This document shows positions 15,845 to 24,553 of a DNA stretch of 38,239 nucleotides, one piece after another. Under the pieces are notes generated by a model that searched no databases, was not told the origin of the DNA, and saw only the letters and a list, made by a program, of their open reading frames with translations. Within the stretch, counting starts at the first letter, position 1. The number at the start of each line of letters is the position of its first letter. The position numbers were made by a program, and so were the translations under genes. The DNA comes from Actinoplanes utahensis (GTDB lineage Bacteria; Actinomycetota; Actinomycetes; Mycobacteriales; Micromonosporaceae), in contig NZ_BOMZ01000020.1 of assembly GCF_016862455.1 (NCBI RefSeq), forward strand, positions 1-38,239, read 5' to 3'.

Positions 15845-16963
15845 GGCCCGCGCGCGCAGCCAGGCGGCCGGATCCTCCCGGACCCCCCGGATGATCGTGT
15901 CGGCGGCGCCCCGCATCGCCGCGTCCGCCCCGAGTGCCGCGGGCCGCAGTGTCACCGGGGCGAGCCCGGCGGTCAGCACCCGCCGCCGCAGTTCGGTCTC
16001 GATGCCGTCGCGCAGCGCGGCGAAGATCGGCGCGTACGCCCCGCCGAGCACGATGACCGGCACGTCGAGCAGGTTGACCACGGCGGACAGCGCGATCCCG
16101 AGGGCCGCCGCGGCGCGCGGAACGTCGTCGGCCAGGGCTTCCTGTCCGGCGTACTGTTCCAGGCAGCCGCGCGACCCGCAGCGGCACTCGCGCCCGTCCG
16201 GATAGACCGTGACGTGCCCGATCTCGCCGCTCCACCCGCGCACGCCGCGATAGAGCTCCCCGCCGATGACCAGCCCCGCGCCGATGCCGACCTCACCGGA
16301 GACGTAGAGGAAGGCGGGGTCGCCGCCGGACACCCGGAGTTCGCCGAGGGCGGCCAGGTTGGCCTCGTTGTCCACGGTGATCGGCAGGTCGGCCAGCTCC
16401 GGGACGGCTCGCAGGGCGGCGACCGCGTCGACGTCCTGCCAGCCCAGGTTGGGGGCGACCCGGACCAGGCCGCCGTCGCCGACGAGTCCCGGCACGGCGA
16501 GCGCCGCCCCGGCCACGATCAGCCCGTCCGCCTCGGCGGCCAGCCGCGCGCGGGCGGCCAGCCGGCCCAGCGCGGCCAGGGCGTGCGCCGGGTCGGCCGG
16601 CCGCTGGTCGGCGTGCTCGGCGAACCGCTGGCGGACGGCGCCGGTCAGGTCGACCACGCAGGCGGCCAGATAGTCGACGTTGATCTCGCAGCCCAGCCCG
16701 GCGGGCCCGGTGGAGGTGAGGGCGAGGCCGGCCGCGGGACGGCCGGCGCCGGTGCGCGGGGGCGGGTCGACCTCGACCAGGAGACCGCCCGCGACCAGGT
16801 CGTCGACAAGGGCGGAAACGGTCGCGCGGGTCAATCCGGTGGCGGCGGCGATGGCGGCCCGGGATGGGTGATTCGCCCCGTTCGCCACAGTGTGCAGCAC
16901 CAGCGCGAGATTATGGGCCCGCACGCTCGACTGGCGTACCGGAGTCGTGGAGGGGCTCAACAC
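15842..16963 (-). CDS. xylR: ROK-family transcriptional repressor, probable xylose regulator
   Basis: A 373-residue ROK repressor. An N-terminal winged helix (about residues 15-70, SRAAIAAATGLTRATVSALV) precedes a sugar-kinase-like ROK fold. That fold shows a GxG phosphate-binding-like segment, VDNEANLAALGE, GIGAGLVIGGELYRG, SGEIGHV and the zinc-binding ECRCGSRGCLEQY motif. ROK repressors release their operators on binding a sugar. The gene is divergent from xylA, separated by 65 bp that hold a good promoter, so repression of xylAB relieved by xylose is the natural reading; that role is inferred from position. GTG 16963 is the longest start; the ribosome site is poor. The 3' end abuts the tandem repeats at 15601-15841. 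Confidence 0.88.
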   Translation of the reverse strand: MLSPSTTPVRQSSVRAHNLALVLHTVANGANHPSRAAIAAATGLTRATVSALVDDLVAGGLLVEVDPPPRTGAGRPAAGLALTSTGPAGLGCEINVDYLAACVVDLTGAVRQRFAEHADQRPADPAHALAALGRLAARARLAAEADGLIVAGAALAVPGLVGDGGLVRVAPNLGWQDVDAVAALRAVPELADLPITVDNEANLAALGELRVSGGDPAFLYVSGEVGIGAGLVIGGELYRGVRGWSGEIGHVTVYPDGRECRCGSRGCLEQYAGQEALADDVPRAAAALGIALSAVVNLLDVPVIVLGGAYAPIFAALRDGIETELRRRVLTAGLAPVTLRPAALGADAAMRGAADTIIRGVREDPAAWLRARA

Positions 16964-16967
16964 GCCC

Positions 16968-16996
16968 TTGACAGTGCCATACCGCAGTCAAATAAT
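16968..16996 (+). promoter_or_regulatory. xylAB promoter
   Basis: A consensus TTGACA (16968-16973), a 17-base spacer and AATAAT (16991-16996) form a strong housekeeping-type promoter about 33 bases upstream of the xylA start. The -35 lies only 5 bases from the divergent regulator start at 16963. Confidence 0.8.
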
Positions 16997-17001
16997 TCAA
17001 C
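16987..17001. promoter_or_regulatory. Candidate ROK operator over the xylA -10 box
   Basis: GTCAAATAATTCAAC is an imperfect palindrome (5 of 7 pairs match) centred on the -10 box, in an AT-rich island that stands out from its surroundings. A repressor bound here would block xylA transcription. Assigned by position and symmetry. Confidence 0.4.
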
Positions 17002-17028
17002 CACTAAACAATTTCAGGGAGGTAACCC

Positions 17029-18216
17029 GTGTCCGTCCAGCCCACGCGTGACGACAAGTTCTCCTTCGGTCTCTGGACCGTCGGCTGGCAGGCCCGCGAC
17101 CCGTTCGGGGACGCCACCCGCGAGGCCCTCGACCCGGTCGAGGCCGTCCACAAGCTCGCCGAGATCGGCGCCTACGGCATCACGTTCCACGACGACGACC
17201 TGGTGCCGTTCGGCGCCGACGCGCCGACCCGCGACGGCATCGTGGCCGGCTTCAAGAAGGCCCTCGACGAGACCGGCCTGATCGTCCCGATGATCACCAC
17301 GAACCTGTTCACCCATCCGGTGTTCAAGGACGGCGGCTTCACCAGCAACGACCGTTCGGTCCGGCGTTACGCGCTGCGCAAGGTGCTGCGCCAGATGGAC
17401 CTCGGCGCCGAGCTGGGCGCCAAGACCCTGGTGCTGTGGGGCGGCCGCGAGGGCGCGGAGTACGACTCGGCCAAGGACGTGCAGGCCGCCCTCGACCGTT
17501 ACCGTGAGGCCCTCAACCTGCTCGCGCAGTACTCGGAGGACCGCGGCTACGGCTTCCGCTTCGCGATCGAGCCGAAGCCCAACGAGCCCCGCGGCGACAT
17601 CCTGCTCCCGACCGCCGGCCACGCCATCGCGTTCACCCAGGAACTCGAGCGCCCCGAGCTGTTCGGCATCAACCCCGAGGTCGGCCACGAGCAGATGGCC
17701 GGGCTGAACTTCACCCAGGGCATCGCCCAGGCGCTGTGGCACAAGAAGCTGTTCCACATCGACCTCAACGGCCAGCACGGCCCGAAGTACGACCAGGACC
17801 TGGTCTTCGGCCACGGTGACCTGCTCAGCGCGTTCTCCCTGGTCGACCTGCTGGAGAACGGCGGCGTCGACGGCGCCCCGGCCTACGACGGCCCGCGGCA
17901 CTTCGACTACAAGCCGTCGCGCACCGAGGACTACACCGGTGTCTGGGAGTCGGCCAAGGCCAACATCCGGATGTACCTGCTGCTCAAGGAGCGGGCCAAG
18001 GCGTTCCGCGCCGACCCGGAGGTCCAGGAGGCGCTCGCCGCCGCCAAGGTCGCCGAGCTGAGCAAGCCGACCCTGAACCCGGGCGAGTCCTACACCGAGC
18101 TGCTCGCCGACCGGTCCGCCTTCGAGGACTACGACGCGGACGCCGCCGGCGCCCAGGGTTACCACTTCGTCAAGCTGAACCAGCTCGCGATCGAGCACGT
18201 GCTCGGGGCCCGGTAA
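17029..18216 (+). CDS. xylA: Xylose (glucose) isomerase
   Basis: D-xylose ketol-isomerase, converting xylose to xylulose in the cytoplasm; it is the enzyme used on glucose industrially. At 395 residues it is one longer than the A. missouriensis enzyme as I recall it, the extra residue falling in [13 protein letters not shown]. The catalytic and metal residues of the class I family are in place: His54 and Asp57 (TFHDDD), Glu181 ([12 protein letters not shown]), Glu217 and His220 (NPEVGHE), Asp245 (HIDLNGQ), Asp255 and Asp257 ([12 protein letters not shown]), and the final metal Asp in RHFDYKP. Lys183 of EPKP is also present. GTG 17029 is preceded by AGGGAGGT at 17016-17023. First gene of the xylAB operon, controlled by the divergent ROK repressor. 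Confidence 0.98.
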   Translation: MSVQPTRDDKFSFGLWTVGWQARDPFGDATREALDPVEAVHKLAEIGAYGITFHDDDLVPFGADAPTRDGIVAGFKKALDETGLIVPMITTNLFTHPVFKDGGFTSNDRSVRRYALRKVLRQMDLGAELGAKTLVLWGGREGAEYDSAKDVQAALDRYREALNLLAQYSEDRGYGFRFAIEPKPNEPRGDILLPTAGHAIAFTQELERPELFGINPEVGHEQMAGLNFTQGIAQALWHKKLFHIDLNGQHGPKYDQDLVFGHGDLLSAFSLVDLLENGGVDGAPAYDGPRHFDYKPSRTEDYTGVWESAKANIRMYLLLKERAKAFRADPEVQEALAAAKVAELSKPTLNPGESYTELLADRSAFEDYDADAAGAQGYHFVKLNQLAIEHVLGAR

Positions 18217-18243
18217 GCATGATCGACCGCACCGAGCGGCACT

Positions 18244-18271
18244 CCGGTGAGGTGCGCGGGCACCTCACCGG
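18244..18271 (+). promoter_or_regulatory. Perfect intercistronic hairpin between xylA and xylB
   Basis: CCGGTGAGGTGC and its exact complement flank a GCGG loop, giving a 12-bp stem in the 91-base gap between xylA and xylB. It could be a partial terminator or an mRNA-stabilising structure that lowers xylB relative to xylA. There is no U tract. Confidence 0.7.
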
Positions 18272-18307
18272 CGACGGCCGGAAGGGTCTGCCGAAGGAGG
18301 CTCAGTC

Positions 18308-19687
18308 ATGGCGCTGGTAGCCGGGATCGACAGCTCCACGCAGTCGTGCAAGGTCGTCATCCGGGACGCCGAGACCGGGAGACTGGTCCGGCAGGGCCGG
18401 GCGGTGCACCCGGACGGCACCGAGGTGCATCCGGACGCCTGGTGGGCCGCGCTCCAGCAGGCGATCGAGGAGGCCGGCGGCCTGGACGACGTGGCCGCCG
18501 CCTCGGTCGCCGGGCAGCAGCACGGCATGGTCGCGCTGGACGAGAACGGCGCGGTGGTCCGCCCGGCGCTGCTGTGGAACGACACCCGCAGCGCCGGTGC
18601 GGCCGCCGACCTGATCGAGGAGCTGGGCGGCGGGGACAAGTGGGCGGACGCGGTCGGCATCGTGCCGGTCGCCAGCTTCACCCTGACCAAGTTGCGCTGG
18701 CTGGCCCGCAACGAGCCGGCGAACGCGGCGAAGGTCGCCGCGGTCTGCCTCCCACACGACTGGCTCACCTGGAAGCTGTCCGGATCCACCTCCCTCAGTG
18801 ATCTGCGGACCGACCGCAGCGATGCCAGCGGCACTCTCTACTGGTCGGCGAGAACCAACGAGTACCGGCACGACCTGCTGGAACTCGGGTTCGGCCGGGA
18901 TCTGCTCGTGCCCGAGGTGCTGGGCCCGACCGGGATCGCCGGCCACCTGCCCAACGGTGCGCCGCTGGGACCGGGTGCCGGGGACAACGCGGCCGCCGCC
19001 CTCGGCACCGGCGCGCGTCCCGGCGACGTGATCGTCTCGATCGGGACGTCCGGCACGGTGTTCGCCTCGTCCGAGGTCGCGCCGAACGACCCGACCGGCA
19101 CGGTCGCCGGGTTCGCCGACACCACCGGCCGGTTCCTGCCGATCGTGGTGACGCTGAACGCCGCCCGAGTCCTGGACGCGGCCGCCAAGCTGCTGAACGT
19201 GGGTCACGACGAGCTGTCCCGGCTCGCCCTGTCCGCCCCGGCCGGAGCGGACGGCCTGGTCCTGGTGCCGTACCTGGAAGGGGAACGGACCCCGAACCGG
19301 CCGGACGCCACCGGCTCGCTCCACGGGCTCACCCTGCGCACCTCGAACCCGGCGCACCTGGCCCGGGCCGCGGTCGAGGGCATGCTCTGCGCGCTTGCCG
19401 ACGGGCTGGACGCGCTGGTCGGCACCGGCGCGGTCGCTGACCGGATCGTGCTGGTCGGCGGCGGGGCGCGGAGCGAGGCGGTCCGCCGCATCGCGCCGGC
19501 GCTCTTCGGCAAGCCGGTCGTGGTCCCGCCGCCCGGCGAATACGTCGCCGACGGCGCGGCACGGCAGGCCGCGTGGGTCACCGCGGGCGGCGATCTTCCG
19601 CCGGTCTGGTCGGCGGAGACCCCTGAGGTGTACGAGGCCGACAGCATCCCCTCGATCCGCGAGCAGTACGCGATCGCTCGCGGCTGA
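18308..19687 (+). CDS. xylB: Xylulokinase
   Basis: FGGY-family kinase that phosphorylates D-xylulose to xylulose 5-phosphate, feeding the pentose phosphate pathway. The 459-residue length is normal. The N-terminal domain opens with [12 protein letters not shown]; the xylulokinase signatures [12 protein letters not shown] and LLWNDTRS follow, then PHDWLTWKL and SDASGTLYW. The catalytic base is Asp226 in [11 protein letters not shown]; the ATP side shows [10 protein letters not shown] and [15 protein letters not shown] 18308 is preceded by AAGGAGG at 18294-18300. It is co-transcribed with xylA; a hairpin in the gap and two strong terminators downstream frame it. Confidence 0.96.
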   Translation: MALVAGIDSSTQSCKVVIRDAETGRLVRQGRAVHPDGTEVHPDAWWAALQQAIEEAGGLDDVAAASVAGQQHGMVALDENGAVVRPALLWNDTRSAGAAADLIEELGGGDKWADAVGIVPVASFTLTKLRWLARNEPANAAKVAAVCLPHDWLTWKLSGSTSLSDLRTDRSDASGTLYWSARTNEYRHDLLELGFGRDLLVPEVLGPTGIAGHLPNGAPLGPGAGDNAAAALGTGARPGDVIVSIGTSGTVFASSEVAPNDPTGTVAGFADTTGRFLPIVVTLNAARVLDAAAKLLNVGHDELSRLALSAPAGADGLVLVPYLEGERTPNRPDATGSLHGLTLRTSNPAHLARAAVEGMLCALADGLDALVGTGAVADRIVLVGGGARSEAVRRIAPALFGKPVVVPPPGEYVADGAARQAAWVTAGGDLPPVWSAETPEVYEADSIPSIREQYAIARG

Positions 19688-19700
19688 CCCCCGGCCGGCC

Positions 19701-19736
19701 GTCAGTGCTGTCTCCCCGCCCCGAGACAGCACTGAC
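19701..19736 (+). terminator. First hairpin of a tandem terminator after xylB
   Basis: GTCAGTGCTGTCT and its exact complement form a 13-bp stem with loop CCCCGCCCCG, 13 bases after the xylB stop. No T run follows; it works with, or has been copied from, the next hairpin, which has the same loop and the same CTGTCT/AGACAG inner stem. Confidence 0.75.
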
Positions 19737-19751
19737 GCCCAGCCGTCCTAA

Positions 19752-19817
19752 CCCCGGCTGGCTCTCACGGCTGTCTCCCCGCCCCGAGACAGCCGTGAGA
19801 GCCAGCCGGGGGTTTTT
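19752..19817 (+). terminator. Strong rho-independent terminator with a 25-bp perfect stem
   Basis: Arms at 19752-19776 and 19787-19811 are perfectly complementary over 25 bp around the loop CCCCGCCCCG, followed by G and TTTTT (19813-19817). The stem is far longer than needed for termination and shares its inner part with hairpins at 19701 and 32924. Confidence 0.92.
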
Positions 19818-20017
19818 GCGGCCGGAGGGGGAGGGCTGGGGTGAGTTGCGGGGGCGGGCTGCCGTTGTCCGCGCGAGGCGTGCATGTGTGGCCGTACCCC
19901 CGCGGAAGTTCTTCTTGAAGTTTCTGTTGTCTTCCCGCCGACGCGGCATCTACGTGCACAGGAACACCGGCCGACCTCCCCCTCGGCCGTCAATCCCCGC
20001 ACGTGAGGAAGAGCGCA
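19818..20017 (+). promoter_or_regulatory. Upstream region of the pectinase operon
   Basis: The 200 bases before the pectinase start include an AT-richer block at about 19904-19932 with related direct elements GGAAGTTCTT and GAAGTTTCTG, a possible regulator site. GGCCGA/TCGGCC arms at about 19970-19990 can form a small hairpin. No convincing -35/-10 pair was fixed. Confidence 0.35.
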
Positions 20018-21451
20018 GTGGCAGAGAGAAAAGCCCGGAAACGGGCGCTGCTCGGCGTGGCGGCCGCGTTGGTCGTGCCCGCCGGACTCGTCGGCTGGTC
20101 GATCATCCCGTCGAACGCGGCGGCAGCCCCCGCCGCCGGCAACACCTATCAGCTGATCGTCAAGAAGAGCGGCAAGTGCCTCGACGTGCCGGCCGCCTCG
20201 ACCGCGAACGGCGCCCTGCTGCAGCAGTGGGGTTGTACCGCGAACGCGGCGTGGCAGCGGTTCCAGCTGGTCGCCTCCGGATCGAACTTCCTGATCAAGA
20301 ACGTGAACAGCGGCAAGTGCATCGACGTGCCGGCGGCGTCGGCCACCTCGGGCACTCCGTTGCAGCAGTGGGGCTGCGCCGGTTCGCAGACCAACCAGCA
20401 GTGGAAGGTCGTGGCCTCGGGCGCCGGCACGTTCCAGATCATCAACGTCGCGAACGGCCTGTGCATCTCCGACCAGGGCGCGTCGACGGCGAACGGCGCG
20501 TCGATCATCCAGGAGACGTGCACGGCCAACTCGAACAAGCAGTGGTCGTTCACCCCGGTGTCCGGGACCTCGACGCCGGCCTCTTTCACGGTCGCCGCGG
20601 ACGGCACGGGTAAGTACAAGACCGTGCAGGCCGCGATCGACGCGGTCGCCGCGAACAACACCACTCGTCAGACGATCACGATCAAGCCGGGCACCTACCG
20701 GGAGATCGTCACCGTTCCGTCGAACAAGCCGTACATCACGCTCCGGGGCGGCGGTGACACCAACGACGACGTGGTGATCGTCAACAACCGCAGCAACGCC
20801 GGCGGTTACGGGACCTCGGGCAGCGCGACGCTCTTCGCCAACGGCAGGGAGTTCAACGCCGCCAACCTGACGATCGCGAACGACTACGGCGAGGGCTCGC
20901 AGGCGGTGGCCGCGAACCTGAACGCCGACAGGCTGGTCTTCGACGACGTCCGGTTCCTCGGCGCCCAGGACACCCTGCTGGTCAACAGCGGCCGGTCCTA
21001 CGTCAAGGGCGGTTACGTCGAGGGCACCGTCGACTTCATCTTCGGTGGCGGCACCGCGGTGTTCAACGGCACGAAGATCTACCAGAAGCGGACCTCCGGC
21101 GGCCCGATCTCAGCGGCCCGGACCGACGCGGCCAACCCGTACGGCTTCCTGTTCTACAAGACCACGGTGACCGGCGCGGCGAACAACGTCACCCAGCTCG
21201 GCCGCCCCTGGGGCCCGAACGCGCAGGTGCTGTTCCGCGAGTCCAGCCTGAGCGCCACCATCAGGACCGCCCAGCCGTGGACCGACATGTCGTCGAACTC
21301 GTGGAGGAACGCCCGGTTCCTGGAGTACAAGAACACCGGCTCCGGCGCGACCGCCAACAGCAACCGGCCGCAGCTGTCCGACTCGCAGGCCGCGAACCAC
21401 ACCCCGCAGAGGTATCTCGCGGGCACCGACAACTGGAACCCGGTGGGTTGA
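20018..21451 (+). CDS. Secreted pectin methylesterase (CE8) with N-terminal ricin-type lectin domain
   Basis: Exported pectinesterase that removes methyl groups from pectin. GTG 20018 was chosen since GAGGAAG (20005-20011) precedes it at proper spacing. The 477-residue product has a signal peptide (RKARKR, hydrophobic core, cleavage near SNAAAAPA), a beta-trefoil ricin B-type domain (about residues 40-185) with repeated GKCLDVPAAS / QQWGC blocks, and a short linker. The right-handed beta-helix CE8 domain follows (about 190-477): GTYREIV, catalytic Asp318 (QDTL), Asp339 (VDFIFG) and Arg396 (LGRPWG). The lectin module probably targets plant cell-wall polysaccharide. It is the first gene of a two-gene operon with the pectate lyase, whose start lies 2 bases after this stop; de-esterification feeds the lyase. 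Confidence 0.95.
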   Translation: MAERKARKRALLGVAAALVVPAGLVGWSIIPSNAAAAPAAGNTYQLIVKKSGKCLDVPAASTANGALLQQWGCTANAAWQRFQLVASGSNFLIKNVNSGKCIDVPAASATSGTPLQQWGCAGSQTNQQWKVVASGAGTFQIINVANGLCISDQGASTANGASIIQETCTANSNKQWSFTPVSGTSTPASFTVAADGTGKYKTVQAAIDAVAANNTTRQTITIKPGTYREIVTVPSNKPYITLRGGGDTNDDVVIVNNRSNAGGYGTSGSATLFANGREFNAANLTIANDYGEGSQAVAANLNADRLVFDDVRFLGAQDTLLVNSGRSYVKGGYVEGTVDFIFGGGTAVFNGTKIYQKRTSGGPISAARTDAANPYGFLFYKTTVTGAANNVTQLGRPWGPNAQVLFRESSLSATIRTAQPWTDMSSNSWRNARFLEYKNTGSGATANSNRPQLSDSQAANHTPQRYLAGTDNWNPVG

Positions 21452-21453
21452 TC

Positions 21454-22920
21454 ATGTCTTTCGCCAAGAAGCGCGCCGCGCTCATCGCCACCGTCGTCGC
21501 CGTCCCGGCCGCGATCGTCGGCTGGTCGGTTCTGCCGTCGAACGCGGCGGCGGCTCCGGTCGCCGGCAACACCTATCAGCTGGTCGTCAAGAAGAGCGGC
21601 AAGTGCCTCGACGTGCCGGCCGCCTCCGCCGCTAACGGCGCCCTGCTCCAGCAGTGGGGTTGCACCACCGGCGCCGCCTGGCAGCAGTTCAAGCTGGTCG
21701 CCTCCGGATCCCACTTCCTGATCCAGAACGTCGGCAGCGGCAAGTGCATCGACGTGCCGAGCGGGTCGAAGACCTCCGGCCGGCAGCTGCAGCAGTGGGG
21801 TTGCGCCGGCTCGCAGACCAACCAGCAGTGGAAGGTCGCGGCGTCGGGCGCCGACACGTTCCAGATCGTCAACGTGAACTCCGGTCTGTGCATCTCCGAC
21901 CAGGGCGCCTCGACCGCGAACGGCGCGTCGATCATCCAGGAGAGCTGCACCGCCAACAGCAACAAGCAGTGGACGTTCACCCCGGTCACCGGCTCGGTCC
22001 CGGCGCCGACGGCATCCGGCCGGACCTGGGCCTCCACCCCGGACGGCTTCGCCTCCACCGGCGGCGGCACCACCGGCGGCGCGGCCGGCGCCACGGTCAC
22101 CGTGACCAACCTCGCCGACCTGACCAAGTACGTCACCGCCACCGAGCCGTACGTGATCAAGGTGGGTGGCCCGATCACCATCACCCCGAAGGGCACCGAG
22201 CTCAAGGTCAAGTCGAACAAGACGATCGTGGGCGCCGGCACCAAGGGCGAGATCGTCGGCGGCGGCTTCTTCCTCGGCGCCGGCGTCCGGAACGTCATCA
22301 TCCGCAACCTCACCATCCGGGACACCCAGATGACCGAGGACGACCCGGACGACAAGACGTACGACTACGACGCCATCCAGATGGACACCGCCGACCACAT
22401 CTGGATCGACCACAACAAGATCACCCGGATGAACGACGGCATGATCGACAGCCGTAAGGACACCTCGTACCTGACCGTGTCCTGGAACGTGCTGGACACC
22501 GGCAACAAGGCGTTCGGCATCGGCTGGACCGAGAACGTGACCTCGCGCATGACGATCCACCACAACTGGATCAAGAACACCAACCAGCGCAACCCCAGCA
22601 CCGACAACGTGCTGTACGCCCACCTCTACAACAACCACCTGCAGAACATCACCTCGTACGGCAACCTGTCGCGCGGCGGCACCAGGATGGTTCTGGAGAA
22701 CAGCTACTTCGACAACGTCGCCAACCCGTACTACAACGAGACGTCGGCCGCCCAGCTCAAGCAGAGCGGCAGCATCGTCAAGAACTCCTCGGGCAAGCAG
22801 CAGACCAACGGCTCCGCCTTCGACCCGAAGAGCTTCTACTCCTACACCCTGGACGCGGCCGCCGACGTCCCCGCGTTGCTGGCCAAGTACGCCGGCCCGC
22901 AGGCGAACATCGGCAACTGA
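21454..22920 (+). CDS. Secreted pectate lyase (PL1) with N-terminal ricin-type lectin domain
   Basis: Exported polysaccharide lyase that cleaves de-esterified polygalacturonate by beta-elimination. The 488-residue product has a signal peptide (MSFAKKRAAL..., SNAAAA), a ricin B-type lectin domain (about 35-185) nearly identical in pattern to that of the preceding gene, a linker, and a PL1 parallel beta-helix domain. Family signatures are DYDAIQMDTADHIWIDHNK, MNDGMIDSRKDTSYLTVSWN and the IHHNW...QRNP segment that carries the catalytic arginine, with the acidic residues that bind calcium. ATG 21454 follows the esterase stop by two bases (TGATCATG), so the genes are translationally coupled. A hairpin at 22944-22970 follows. 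Confidence 0.95.
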   Translation: MSFAKKRAALIATVVAVPAAIVGWSVLPSNAAAAPVAGNTYQLVVKKSGKCLDVPAASAANGALLQQWGCTTGAAWQQFKLVASGSHFLIQNVGSGKCIDVPSGSKTSGRQLQQWGCAGSQTNQQWKVAASGADTFQIVNVNSGLCISDQGASTANGASIIQESCTANSNKQWTFTPVTGSVPAPTASGRTWASTPDGFASTGGGTTGGAAGATVTVTNLADLTKYVTATEPYVIKVGGPITITPKGTELKVKSNKTIVGAGTKGEIVGGGFFLGAGVRNVIIRNLTIRDTQMTEDDPDDKTYDYDAIQMDTADHIWIDHNKITRMNDGMIDSRKDTSYLTVSWNVLDTGNKAFGIGWTENVTSRMTIHHNWIKNTNQRNPSTDNVLYAHLYNNHLQNITSYGNLSRGGTRMVLENSYFDNVANPYYNETSAAQLKQSGSIVKNSSGKQQTNGSAFDPKSFYSYTLDAAADVPALLAKYAGPQANIGN

Positions 22921-22943
22921 TCTCCACCGGGGGGTGCGGAGGA

Positions 22944-22970
22944 GGCGGCGCTGCCCCGGGCGGCGCCGCC
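22944..22970 (+). terminator. Hairpin terminator after the pectinase operon
   Basis: GGCGGCGC (22944-22951) and GCGCCGCC (22963-22970) pair perfectly around an 11-base loop, 24 bases after the stop. There is no T run. Confidence 0.55.
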
Positions 22971-23076
22971 GCTCGCCGCCTTCCTCCCCGGCCACGGCGA
23001 TCGACGACGTTCGACTCCCGGCTGGTCAGCACCGCTGTCTCGAGCGTCCGGAGGCAGCGGCACGAACCGGCGGGAC

Positions 23077-23082
23077 TAATCT
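23077..23082 (+). promoter_or_regulatory. Candidate -10 box for a leaderless transporter mRNA
   Basis: TAATCT lies 7 bases before GTG 23090, the spacing expected if transcription begins at the start codon. No ribosome site precedes the GTG, which supports a leaderless start. Confidence 0.4.
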
Positions 23083-23089
23083 CTACCGC

Positions 23090-24553
23090 GTGACGAGCAG
23101 GGGCGGGACCGTGCACCGCGTCTACAGCGTGGTGGTGTTCGTGGTCCTCGCCGCCCTCGACAACGCGGCGATCGGGCTGGTGCCGCCGCTGTACGGCAGC
23201 ATCGGCGCGGACCTCGGGGTGAGCGAGGGGCACATCGCCCTGGCCACCACGATCATGTTCCTGATCAGCGCGGTGTCGGCGATCGGGTTCGCGTACGTGG
23301 GGGATCGCACCGACCGCAAGCCGGTGCTGATCACCGGTACCGTCATCTGGGTGGCCGGGACCGCCTGGTCCGGGCTGGCCGGCGGCTACGGGCAGTTCCT
23401 CGGCGGCCAGATCGTCGCCGCGTTCGGGCTCGGCGGTGTCGCGTCGGTCAGCTTCGCGGTGGTCAGCGACCTCATCTCGCCGCGGCGGCGGGGCCTGGTG
23501 ATGAGTTTCTGGGGCCTGTCCCAAGGCGTCGGCACGCTGGCCGGCACCCTCCTCGGCGGCATCCTCGGGCACACCGACTGGCGGCGGCCGTTCCTGGTCG
23601 TGGCGGCCGCCGGGGTGGTCGCGACGCTCGCCTACCTGCTCACCTACGACGTGCCGCGCGGCGACAGCCAGCCGGAACTGGCCGGGATCGAGTACGACGA
23701 GCGGATCAAGCACGCGGATCTGCCGGTCATCCTGAAGAGGCGGACGAACGTCTGGCTGATCCTCCAGGGCGGCACCGCGCAGATCGCCTTCGGATCGCTG
23801 GTCTGGCTGCCGGTGCTGTTCCGTGCCCGGGCCGAGGATCAGGGCTACACCACCGGCACGGCGGTGCTGATCGGCAGCGTCTTCGCGACGATCTTCCAGC
23901 TGGGGGCGGCGCTGTCGATCCTCGGCGGGCTGGCCGGGGACCGGTTGCAACGGCGGACCCCGCGCGGCCGGGCCCTGGTCGCCGCCGTCGGGGTACTCGC
24001 CGCCGTACCCCTCTATGTCGTCCTGTTCTTCGTCCCGATGCGGATCACCGTGCCGGACGGGGCCGGGACCGGCGCGGTGATCCGCGGGGTCCTGGCCAAC
24101 CTGGTGACCGAGCCGACCGTCGGGATCTGCCTGGCCGTCGCGGTGGTCGCCCTGATGCTGACCTCGGCGAACTCACCGAACTGGTTCGCCATGATCGCGG
24201 ACGTGAACCCGCCGCAGCACCGCGGCACCGTCTACAGCCTCGGCAACCTGGTCAACGGGGCCGGCCGGGCCGGTGGCAACGTGCTGGTCGCGGTCGCCTT
24301 CGGGGCCCTGGCCGGGGCGTACCCGCCGCCGCTGAACTACGCCGTCGGGCTGGCCGCCTTCCAGTTCTTCTTCATCCCGACCGGGGTCATGTACTGGCTG
24401 GCCAGCAGGACGGTGGCGAAGGACATGGCCGACACGCACACCGCCCTGCTGGCCGTGGCCTCAGAACACCGCCCACACGGTGACGTCGGACGGGACCCGG
24501 CCGTCGGCGTCCAGGGGCTCGCTGCTCAGCAGGACCCGGGACCCGCCCGGTAA
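23090..24553 (+). CDS. MFS transporter
   Basis: A 487-residue major facilitator superfamily membrane protein with about twelve hydrophobic helices. The loop 2-3 motif is GDRTDRKPVL, and ISPRRRGLVMSFWGLSQGVG matches the helix 4-5 region. A hydrophilic central loop lies between helices 6 and 7 (DVPRGDSQPELAGIEYDERI). The substrate cannot be read from sequence; its neighbours (pectinases, a glucosidase) make a sugar or sugar acid possible, but this is weak. GTG 23090 is taken as the start because a TAATCT box is spaced for a leaderless mRNA; GTG 23111 is an alternative. The last 93 bp overlap the convergent glucosidase gene tail to tail, so the final 30 or so residues after MADTHTALLAVASEH may be a recent extension. 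Confidence 0.85.
   Translation: MTSRGGTVHRVYSVVVFVVLAALDNAAIGLVPPLYGSIGADLGVSEGHIALATTIMFLISAVSAIGFAYVGDRTDRKPVLITGTVIWVAGTAWSGLAGGYGQFLGGQIVAAFGLGGVASVSFAVVSDLISPRRRGLVMSFWGLSQGVGTLAGTLLGGILGHTDWRRPFLVVAAAGVVATLAYLLTYDVPRGDSQPELAGIEYDERIKHADLPVILKRRTNVWLILQGGTAQIAFGSLVWLPVLFRARAEDQGYTTGTAVLIGSVFATIFQLGAALSILGGLAGDRLQRRTPRGRALVAAVGVLAAVPLYVVLFFVPMRITVPDGAGTGAVIRGVLANLVTEPTVGICLAVAVVALMLTSANSPNWFAMIADVNPPQHRGTVYSLGNLVNGAGRAGGNVLVAVAFGALAGAYPPPLNYAVGLAAFQFFFIPTGVMYWLASRTVAKDMADTHTALLAVASEHRPHGDVGRDPAVGVQGLAAQQDPGPAR

Noticed and set aside
21154..22995. 613-codon minus frame opposite the pectate lyase
   Set aside because: Val/Gly/Asp-rich shadow; the plus frame is an unmistakable PL1 enzyme.
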